Below are positions 15,843-22,607 of a stretch of 28,807 nucleotides of DNA, in pieces (positions within the stretch are counted from its first letter, which is position 1; every line of letters starts with the position of its first letter). The stretch is from JAFGPJ01 sp964439135 (GTDB lineage: Bacteria; Planctomycetota; Phycisphaerae; Sedimentisphaerales; Anaerobacaceae). The translations under genes were made by a program, and so were the position numbers. The notes under the pieces are model-generated. The model was given only the letters and a program-made list of their open reading frames with translations. It searched no databases and was not told the DNA's origin. The DNA is taken from assembly GCA_964439135.1 (NCBI GenBank), contig CAYTNN010000032.1, positions 1 through 28,807 on the forward strand, read 5' to 3'.

Positions 15843-16922
15843 ATGAACGAAGCGAAGATTTCAATAGGTGCGCGATTAAGGACGTTTGTTTTATCTGCCA
15901 GGTGGATTTTATTTTTGGGAGTTCTGGCCATGTTTCTTGCAACATTAAGCTCCTGTGCGACCGGCGGCGATTCATCCCGGTCGTCGGGAAGAAAAATCCC
16001 TGTCATCTTCGATACGGATATCTGCGACGACATCGACGACACCTGGGCGCTGGCCTTGCTCCTGCAATCGCCCGAATTCGACGTCAAACTGATTACGACC
16101 GAGGTCGGCAACACGAAATCGAAGGCGAAAACCGTAGCGAAGTTTCTCCAAACCGTCGGCAGGACGGATATCCCCATCGGCATTGGCCTGCAGCAGCACA
16201 AAGGTAACCATCGGCAGGATGCGTGGGCAAAAGATTACGAGCTGTCATCGTATCCCGGCACGATTTATGAGGACGGCGTGCAGGCTTTGATCGATACGAT
16301 AATGAAATCCCGCGGGAAGATCAAATTGGTTGCTGTCGGCCCGGTGCCAAATGTCGCCGCTGCGCTCGAGCGCGAGCCGAAGATCGCTAAGAAGGCGGAA
16401 TTTGTCGGCATGCACGGCAGCGTTCGCCGGGGCTATGGTAATAACCCGACACCCAGCGCCGAATATAATGTTAAGGCTTTTGTCAAAGAAGCGCAAAAGG
16501 TCTTTACGGCACCGTGGGATATGACAATTACCCCGCTCGACACGTGTGGCATCATCCAGCTTAAAGACCAGAAGTACCAGAAGGTGCTCAGGAACAACAG
16601 CATTTTAACCAACGCCCTGATAGAAAACTATCGCGCATGGTACAGGCAGGGAATCCTGAACGAGAACAAGGATATGAGCGAGGCGGACCTGAATAAAAGA
16701 GTCGCCCGGACGCTCAATTCGAGTAGCTCAACCCTTTTCGATACGGTTGCCATTTATCTGGCGATGTCAACCGATCTGGTGAAAATGGAAAAGCTGCCGA
16801 TTATCGTGACAGACGACGGCTTCACGAGAATCGACAAGAAGGGCAAAATGATTAACTGCGCCACCGAATGGAAAGACCTGGGTGCCTTCGAGGACTTACT
16901 GGTTGAAAGATTGACGAAGTGA
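15843..16922 (+). CDS. Lipoprotein nucleoside hydrolase (IUNH family)
   Basis: This 359-aa protein has a lipoprotein signal (LSSC lipobox, Cys38), placing it in the envelope outside the cytoplasm. TAGGAG (15829-15834) lies 8 nt before the chosen ATG. The N-terminal calcium/ribose motif reads DTDICDDIDD (from D57), a variant of the usual DTDxGxDD. The C-terminal catalytic-site region reads STLFDTVA (D300), where classical inosine-uridine hydrolases have His-Asp. AEYNVKAF provides the conserved acid-x-Asn. IUNH enzymes cleave the N-glycosidic bond of ribonucleosides to base plus ribose. Ribokinase and a ribose-type ABC importer follow in overlapping or nearly overlapping genes, so ribose release outside the inner membrane is the likely role. 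The variant active site means nucleoside specificity is not assured. Confidence 0.85.
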   Translation: MNEAKISIGARLRTFVLSARWILFLGVLAMFLATLSSCATGGDSSRSSGRKIPVIFDTDICDDIDDTWALALLLQSPEFDVKLITTEVGNTKSKAKTVAKFLQTVGRTDIPIGIGLQQHKGNHRQDAWAKDYELSSYPGTIYEDGVQALIDTIMKSRGKIKLVAVGPVPNVAAALEREPKIAKKAEFVGMHGSVRRGYGNNPTPSAEYNVKAFVKEAQKVFTAPWDMTITPLDTCGIIQLKDQKYQKVLRNNSILTNALIENYRAWYRQGILNENKDMSEADLNKRVARTLNSSSSTLFDTVAIYLAMSTDLVKMEKLPIIVTDDGFTRIDKKGKMINCATEWKDLGAFEDLLVERLTK

Positions 16923-17902
16923 CATATTTGCATAGGATTGGCTTGGGGCAGAACAAACCAAAAATTGTGGTTGTCGGCAGTTCCAATATGGACCTGGTCG
17001 TAAAGTCTCCTCGGATACCCGCTAAGGGCGAGACGATTCTGGGTGGGGATTTCATCATGACGCCCGGCGGCAAAGGTGCGAACCAAGCCGTGGCGGCTGC
17101 TAAACTTGGCGCCGAGGTTTACTTCGTGGCTAAATTGGGCGATGATATTTTCGGCCGGCAATCTTTGAGCAATTTTCAAAAAGTTGGTATTCACACAGAG
17201 TATGTAAACCAAATAGAAGAGGCTCCTTCCGGCGTAGCTTTGATTACAGTCGATGATGCGGGTGACAATGTGATAGTCGTCGCCCCGGGCGCGAATCTGA
17301 AATTATCGCCGGACGATGTTCGGAAAGCCCAACCGGCTATTGCCTCATCGGGTGCCGTGACGGCCCAGCTTGAAGTGCCGTTGGAAACGGTTGAATTCGC
17401 GGCCCGATTGTCGAACGATGCCGGCGTGCCTTTTATCCTGGACCCGGCGCCGGCACAAAAGCTCAGCGACGAATTTCTCCGAATGGTGGACGTCCTGACG
17501 CCGAATGAAACGGAGGCCGAGATTCTGACCGGCATCGAAGTCACGGACGAAAAAACCGCGCTGGTTGCGGCCAAAGACCTATTGGGCCGCGGCGTCAAAG
17601 CCGTTATCCTGACTATGGGGGCCAGGGGATACTTACTGGCGACGAAGGACGTAGCGGAATTTTTTCCTTCTGTCAAGATTGACGCCGTCGATGCCACAGC
17701 GGCGGGAGATGCTTTTACCGGGTCTTTAGGCGTCGGCATTGCTCAGGGAAAAACGCTACGGGACGCCGCTTTGTTCGCCAATTATGTCGCCGCCTTGTCT
17801 GTTACGAAAATGGGAGCACAATCCTCGATGCCCGACGCGGAGCAAGTAGAGAATTTTATGAAACAGAAATCTGCTCAAGGAGTAAACGATGAGAAAGCCT
17901 AA
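16919..17902 (+). CDS. rbsK: Ribokinase (PfkB family)
   Basis: This 327-aa kinase phosphorylates D-ribose to ribose 5-phosphate (EC 2.7.1.15). The N-terminal motif is IVVVGSSNMDLVVKSPRIPAKGET, followed by PfkB signature 1 GGKGANQAVAAAKLGA, then PNETEAEILTG, and the C-terminal DATAAGDAFTGSL with the catalytic aspartate. It starts with GTG and overlaps the hydrolase stop by 4 nt (GTGA), which explains about 14 extra N-terminal residues compared with ordinary ribokinases. Its end overlaps the next gene by 14 nt. In this context it acts on the ribose imported by the downstream ABC system. Confidence 0.92.
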   Translation: MTYLHRIGLGQNKPKIVVVGSSNMDLVVKSPRIPAKGETILGGDFIMTPGGKGANQAVAAAKLGAEVYFVAKLGDDIFGRQSLSNFQKVGIHTEYVNQIEEAPSGVALITVDDAGDNVIVVAPGANLKLSPDDVRKAQPAIASSGAVTAQLEVPLETVEFAARLSNDAGVPFILDPAPAQKLSDEFLRMVDVLTPNETEAEILTGIEVTDEKTALVAAKDLLGRGVKAVILTMGARGYLLATKDVAEFFPSVKIDAVDATAAGDAFTGSLGVGIAQGKTLRDAALFANYVAALSVTKMGAQSSMPDAEQVENFMKQKSAQGVNDEKA

Positions 17903-18842
17903 TAAAACAATTATCGGTGTCCTTGTTTTTTGTGCCGTGATTTTATTCATTTTGCCGGCCGGCTGTAAACGGCGCGAAACGGGCAAACCGAAAATCGCCC
18001 TGATAATGAAGTCGCTGGCGAACGAGTTTTTCAAGACAATGGAGGAAGGCGCCGTCGCCCACCACAAAGAACACTCCGAGCAGTACGACCTGACGGTTGT
18101 CGGCATCAAGGACGAGCAGGATGTTGCAAAGCAAATTGACTACGTCGAGTCGATAATGGCGCAGAAAGTTGACGCTATTGTGATTGCTCCCGCCGATTCC
18201 AAGGCTTTGGTTCCGGTGTGCAAAAAGGCGATGGATGCGGGGATAATCGTCGTCAATATCGATAACAAATTCGATGCCGCCGTATTGGCCGACAAGGGCG
18301 TCAAGATTCCCTTCGTCGGGCCGGACAATCGCAAAGGCGCCCGGCTCGCCGGCGTATACCTTGCGAGCAAACTGAAACCGGGTGACAAAGTAGCAATCAT
18401 CGAGGGGATTCCCAACGCGTTCAACGGGATTCAGCGCAAGCTCGGTTTCGAAGATGCAATGAAGGTAGGCCGGATGAACATCGTTAGCTCCCAATCCGGT
18501 TACTGGGAAACATCTAAGGCCGAACCAATCGCCTCGGCACAAATTACCGAGCATGCGGATCTCAAGGCCGTCCTCTGTGCTAATGACAGCATGGCCCTCG
18601 GTGCCATAGCGGCGATCAGGGCCGCCGGCAAATCCGATGATGTTCTCGTAATCGGGTTCGACAATATCACGGCGGTGCAGAGACTGCTTAAGGAAGGAAA
18701 GATTCTTTGCACGGTCGACCAGCATGCCGATAAGCTGGCCCTGTACGGTATTGAGTACGCCCTTGAGATGCTTAAAGGTCAGGGCACACCTTCGGATAAG
18801 GAAACTCCTGTCGATCTAATTACCACGGAAACGCTTCAATGA
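17889..18842 (+). CDS. rbsB: Ribose-type ABC transporter substrate-binding lipoprotein
   Basis: This 317-aa protein of the RbsB/periplasmic-binding-protein type (Peripla_BP_4) has a lipoprotein signal ending LPAGC (Cys26), so it is membrane-tethered. The mature part has PKIALIMKSLANEFFKTMEEGA, VDAIVIAPADSKALVPV, AGIIVVNIDNKFD and a VIGFDN segment, matching the D-ribose/D-allose binding family. AAGGAG precedes the ATG by about 7 nt. It overlaps the ATPase gene by 4 nt. Ribose is the best guess from the ribokinase and nucleoside hydrolase context, but the pocket residues were not compared. A related pentose or an intact nucleoside are alternatives. Confidence 0.88.
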   Translation: MRKPNKTIIGVLVFCAVILFILPAGCKRRETGKPKIALIMKSLANEFFKTMEEGAVAHHKEHSEQYDLTVVGIKDEQDVAKQIDYVESIMAQKVDAIVIAPADSKALVPVCKKAMDAGIIVVNIDNKFDAAVLADKGVKIPFVGPDNRKGARLAGVYLASKLKPGDKVAIIEGIPNAFNGIQRKLGFEDAMKVGRMNIVSSQSGYWETSKAEPIASAQITEHADLKAVLCANDSMALGAIAAIRAAGKSDDVLVIGFDNITAVQRLLKEGKILCTVDQHADKLALYGIEYALEMLKGQGTPSDKETPVDLITTETLQ

Positions 18843-20356
18843 GTCCGGCTAAGAGCAAAACGCTTTTTAATGCCAGTGACATCAGCAAGTCTTTCCCGGG
18901 CGTCCGCGCGCTTTGCTCGGTGGACTTTGACCTGAAAGAGGCAGAGGTCCACGCCCTCGTAGGCGAAAACGGTGCCGGCAAGAGCACGCTGGTTAGTATT
19001 ATCGCCGGCCTGCAAAGCCCCGATTCGGGCCTGATGCAGCTTGATGAGCAAACGTATCAGCCCGGCGGCAAGGCGGATGCCGAATCGCACGGCATAAGAA
19101 TGGTAATGCAGGAGTTGCACCTGATCCCCAACCTCAGCGTTGCCGAAAACATTTTTATCGAGAAACTGCCCAGCAGGTTCGGATTCGTTAATTACGGCAA
19201 GCTTAACCTCGCCGCCCGGCAAGTCATGCAGCGGGTGGGCCTTGGGGACGTTGAGCCCGATGTCCCGGTCGGGCGCCTTGGCGTGGGCCAGCAACAGATG
19301 GTTGAGATTGCAGCAGGACTGTCGCGCCGCTGCCGGATATTGGCGCTGGATGAGCCGACCGCCTCGCTGACCGACCGGGAGATCGAGCTGCTCTTCACCC
19401 AGATCAGAAAGCTCAAGGCCGAGGGCGTCGGAATTATTTACATCTCGCACCGGATCGAAGAAGTCATTGATATTGCCGACCGTGTCACGGTGCTTCGGGA
19501 CGGCAAAGCTGTCTTCACCGGCCAAACAAGTGACTTAAATCCCGGCGAGATTATCTTCAAGATGGTAGGTCGCGATTTGGAGCAGGAGCAGTTACGTCAC
19601 GGTTCGAAACCGGGCCCGGTCGCGCTTCGTGTTGACGGGCTGACCGTCGGCGAGAAAGTTAGAGACGTTAGTTTTAAAGTTTGCCGGGGCGAAATTCTCG
19701 GCGTTGCCGGGCTGATGGGTTCCGGCCGTACTGAGACGATGCGAGCGGTCTTCGGCGCCGATAAGGCCGACCGCGGCCGGATATACCTATACGGTGCAGA
19801 TGAGCCGACCGAAATTCGCAGGCCCCGTGACGCTGTGCGAAACGGCATTGCGTTTCTGACTGAGGATCGTAAAGAGCAGGGGCTGCTGCTGAGCCTGGCC
19901 GTCCGCAAGAATATCTCGCTGGCGAGGTTGGGCGATATCAGCCGATTCGGCTGGCTGAACGTATCCGAAGAACGGTCCGTGGCCGGCCGGTACGTCGATG
20001 CCTTGTCCGTGCGATGTTCGTCCACCGAGCAAGCAGTCGGCGAATTGAGCGGCGGCAACCAGCAGAAAGTCGTCATCGCAAAATGGATGTACCGCGACTG
20101 CGATATTCTCATCTTCGACGAGCCGACCAGGGGCATCGACGTCGGTGCAAAATTCGAGATATACCACATGCTCTCCGAGCTGGCCGAGAAAGGAAAAGCG
20201 ATTATTTTCGTCTCGTCGGACCTCAAGGAGCTTATGGCCGTCTGCGACCGCATTATGGTCTTCTCGGCCGGGCGCATTGCAGAGACGTTCGGCAGCCGGC
20301 AGTGGAGCCGGGAAAAAATTATGTCTGCCGCGTTCAGCGAGTATATAGGTGCCTGA
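18839..20356 (+). CDS. rbsA: Ribose-type ABC transporter ATP-binding protein (tandem NBD)
   Basis: This 505-aa protein has two ABC domains, as in RbsA/MglA/XylG. Domain 1 has Walker A GENGAGKST (42-50), a signature region LGVGQQQMVEIA and Walker B ILALDEPTAS. Domain 2 has the degenerate Walker A GLMGSGRTET usual in this family, the signature LSGGNQQKVVIAKW and Walker B LIFDEPTRGIDVGAK. It overlaps the binding-protein gene by the 4-nt ATGA and is followed 21 nt later by the permease. It energises import of the sugar captured by the upstream lipoprotein. Confidence 0.95.
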   Translation: MSPAKSKTLFNASDISKSFPGVRALCSVDFDLKEAEVHALVGENGAGKSTLVSIIAGLQSPDSGLMQLDEQTYQPGGKADAESHGIRMVMQELHLIPNLSVAENIFIEKLPSRFGFVNYGKLNLAARQVMQRVGLGDVEPDVPVGRLGVGQQQMVEIAAGLSRRCRILALDEPTASLTDREIELLFTQIRKLKAEGVGIIYISHRIEEVIDIADRVTVLRDGKAVFTGQTSDLNPGEIIFKMVGRDLEQEQLRHGSKPGPVALRVDGLTVGEKVRDVSFKVCRGEILGVAGLMGSGRTETMRAVFGADKADRGRIYLYGADEPTEIRRPRDAVRNGIAFLTEDRKEQGLLLSLAVRKNISLARLGDISRFGWLNVSEERSVAGRYVDALSVRCSSTEQAVGELSGGNQQKVVIAKWMYRDCDILIFDEPTRGIDVGAKFEIYHMLSELAEKGKAIIFVSSDLKELMAVCDRIMVFSAGRIAETFGSRQWSREKIMSAAFSEYIGA

Positions 20357-20377
20357 ATAGAGACTCAAGAGAAGGTT

Positions 20378-21352
20378 ATGCACAAGATTATAAAGAATAG
20401 AATCGCGGATGTGCCCGCTTTTGTCACTGATTACCTCGGCATGTCACTGGCATTGGCCGGGCTTGTCGTCTTCTTCGGCATCAAAGCTAACAATTTCTTC
20501 ACTCTGACGACCTTCAGGACCATCGCCAACCAGGTCCCGGATATCACAATCGTCGCCGTCGGGATGACCTTTGTGCTGATTATCGCCGGGATCGATTTGT
20601 CGGTCGGCTCGGTAATGGCTTTGGCCGGTGCCGTGCTGGGTCTTTGTTTGATTGAATTGAATTTTCCGCTGTCCGCCTCGATAGTTGTGTGCCTGCTTGT
20701 CGGCGTTCTCTGCGGTGCATTAAACGGGCTGGTGGTCATCGGCTGGCGGCTCCCGGCCTTTATCGTGACATTGGGTATGATGGAGATTGCACGAGGGGGC
20801 GCTTATCTTGTCACCGGCTCGCGAACCATCTATATCGGCGGGCCGGTCGAAGTGATAACGGAGACTTCGGTTTTCGGGCTTTCGCTGCCGTTTATCATTG
20901 CGGTTCTTATCGTCGCAGCAGGGCAGTTGGTTCTTTCGCGGACCGTCTTCGGCCGCTACCTGATTGCTATAGGCACGAACGAAGAAGCGGTCCGGCTCTC
21001 CGGCATCGATCCGCGCCCGCTCAAGCTTGCAGTTTTTGTTCTGTGCGGTTTTTTGACATCCGTTGCGGCGGTGATACACACGGCACGACTGTCTTCGGCG
21101 AATCCCAACTCCGGCTACGGCCTGGAGCTTCAGGCCATTGCCGCCGTTGTCATCGGAGGCACAAGCCTGATGGGCGGTAGGGGCTCGGTGGTCAGTTCAT
21201 TCTTCGGCGTGCTGATTATTGCCGTCCTGGGGACCGGCCTGGCCCAGATCGGGGCACAGGAATCGACCAAGCGCCTTATCACAGGCTGCGTTATCGTCGC
21301 GGCTGTTATCCTGGATCATTACCGTCACCGAATCCGCAAAAGGGAAAAGTAA
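20378..21352 (+). CDS. rbsC: Ribose-type ABC transporter permease
   Basis: This 324-aa integral membrane protein of the BPD_transp_2 family (RbsC-like) has about eight to ten hydrophobic segments. The family signature GIDLSVGSVMALAG lies near residues 71-84, and the ATPase-coupling region is GTNEEAVRLSGIDPRPLK. The C-terminal half carries AIAAVVIGGTSLMGGRGSV. It ends the operon. No rbsD (ribose pyranase) or LacI-type rbsR is in the window. An AAGG motif lies about 5 nt before the start. Confidence 0.95.
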   Translation: MHKIIKNRIADVPAFVTDYLGMSLALAGLVVFFGIKANNFFTLTTFRTIANQVPDITIVAVGMTFVLIIAGIDLSVGSVMALAGAVLGLCLIELNFPLSASIVVCLLVGVLCGALNGLVVIGWRLPAFIVTLGMMEIARGGAYLVTGSRTIYIGGPVEVITETSVFGLSLPFIIAVLIVAAGQLVLSRTVFGRYLIAIGTNEEAVRLSGIDPRPLKLAVFVLCGFLTSVAAVIHTARLSSANPNSGYGLELQAIAAVVIGGTSLMGGRGSVVSSFFGVLIIAVLGTGLAQIGAQESTKRLITGCVIVAAVILDHYRHRIRKREK

Positions 21353-21489
21353 AATCAAAGCCTTGGAATTCCCCGGGGATGACTTGTTTAATTTTACATT
21401 TTAATTTTTGCTTTTTTTGTTTTTATCAAGGAAATAGGCCCATTATTGGCGATTTTTGCTTATCTAAATTATGTCCGATAACATACAGC

Positions 21490-21518
21490 TTGACACAATC
21501 AGCAAAATGCTGTATAAT
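21490..21518 (+). promoter_or_regulatory. Perfect consensus sigma-70-type promoter for the FHA gene
   Basis: TTGACA (21490-21495) and TATAAT (21513-21518) have exactly 17 bp between them, an ideal housekeeping promoter. A transcript would start near 21525. The promoter lies inside the 5' part of the longest possible ORF (start at 21471), which argues that translation really begins downstream at 21561. Confidence 0.85.
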
Positions 21519-21560
21519 TATAGGTTAAGCTATCATGAATTAAATGCACGGAGAAAGACC

Positions 21561-22442
21561 ATGCGTATAGTTGTGAAGCAGAAAGACGGCAATAGCAAAC
21601 AATTCCAATTTACGGAAGGGCCCATTTCTATCGGCAGAGGGGCCAACAGCCATGTATTTTTGCCTGACAAAGCGGTCTCAAGGCAACATGCCGTAGTCCA
21701 CAGCACGGAAGACGGAAAATGGATAATCGAGGACAAGGGCTCGTCGAACAAAACTTATCTAAATGACAAACCGGTCGACAAGGCTGAAATCAAGCACGGC
21801 GATTGTCTGCGTATCACCGATTTTATTATCGAAATCATGCTGGAAAAAGAAGTCAGCAAGGAAATGCCGATCCATCCGGAGGATACGCTTCAGCTCGAAG
21901 CTGCACTGGCGACACCGAAGCACGAAACGGTTGTAAGAAGGCCCGATGCCCAACACGCTCCGGCCATGAGACTCGCTGCAAGAAGGCTGACAGATTTTTC
22001 AAAAGCGAGCCAAACAATATTCGATGCCGAGGAACTCGATGGGCTGTTGTTGACATTATTGGATGTCATAATGGAGCAGTTCAACGCGTATCATGTCTGG
22101 TCCGCTTTGAGAAAGCAGCCCAATGGCCCGATGATCTGTCACGCAGGCAAAAGAAGAGACGGCTCGCCCGTCCAGCTCAACGAATTACAGCTCAGCGATA
22201 AAATAACGCAGGCTGTTGAGAAGGGACAGTTCTGTGTGCTGCCGAGAGTTTCCGCTCAAATGGAGTCCAAGGAAAGAATACGCTCGGCGATGGTGGCGTC
22301 TATCATGCGCCCGAACGGCTGTTTCGGCGTCCTCTATGTCGACAACGCAATGATCCACGAGCACTACAGCCTCAGTGACCTCGACTATCTGATGCTCATT
22401 GCTATGCACACAGCGGCAATCCTGAAAAGATTTATGGATTAG
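21561..22442 (+). CDS. FHA-domain protein with GAF-like C-terminal domain
   Basis: This 293-aa protein has an N-terminal forkhead-associated domain (about 1-93) with the canonical phosphothreonine-binding residues R26 (SIGRGANS), S40 and H43 (VSRQHA) and N63 (GSSNKTYLN). After a linker, residues about 125-290 look like a GAF domain (ending GCFGVLYVDN ... LDYLMLIAMHTAAIL), a combination seen in adenylate-cyclase and sigma-54-type signalling proteins. No output domain follows. The start at 21561 is chosen because GGAG is 7 nt upstream and the consensus promoter sits between the two possible starts. It probably reads Ser/Thr phosphorylation and a small ligand, but no kinase gene is adjacent. Confidence 0.88.
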   Translation: MRIVVKQKDGNSKQFQFTEGPISIGRGANSHVFLPDKAVSRQHAVVHSTEDGKWIIEDKGSSNKTYLNDKPVDKAEIKHGDCLRITDFIIEIMLEKEVSKEMPIHPEDTLQLEAALATPKHETVVRRPDAQHAPAMRLAARRLTDFSKASQTIFDAEELDGLLLTLLDVIMEQFNAYHVWSALRKQPNGPMICHAGKRRDGSPVQLNELQLSDKITQAVEKGQFCVLPRVSAQMESKERIRSAMVASIMRPNGCFGVLYVDNAMIHEHYSLSDLDYLMLIAMHTAAILKRFMD

Positions 22443-22446
22443 GGTT

Positions 22447-22499
22447 GTAGGGGCAACCCTATGTGGTTGCCCTGGGCAGGCACACGGGTCTGCCCCTAC
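22447..22499. repeat. Three-way-junction palindromic repeat
   Basis: Outer arms GTAGGGGCA (22447-22455) and TGCCCCTAC (22491-22499) enclose hairpins GGGCAACC (22451-22458) with GGTTGCCC (22465-22472), and GGGCAG (22474-22479) with CTGCCC (22490-22495). The overlap of arms means that outer and inner pairings compete. It follows the FHA gene stop by 4 nt and may serve as its terminator-like 3' structure, though there is no U-tract. The layout parallels the element at 12901-12950. Confidence 0.75.
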
Positions 22500-22607
22500 A
22501 GATAGATTTTCCAGATCTGCTTTTTCAAGCTTGATTTATCACTCCAATTCTGCTATGAGAAAGGTCTGAATATAACGGCTTGAAGTTCATCAGTGGAGAA
22601 TTTCGCG

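Noticed and set aside
17943..18725. 260-codon minus-strand frame opposite the sugar-binding protein gene
   Set aside because: It is fully antisense to a well-supported ABC component in an operon, with no motif of its own.
21370..21379. TCCCCGGGGA palindrome after rbsC as a terminator
   Set aside because: It has no loop space and no adjacent T-run, so it cannot form a usual intrinsic terminator hairpin.
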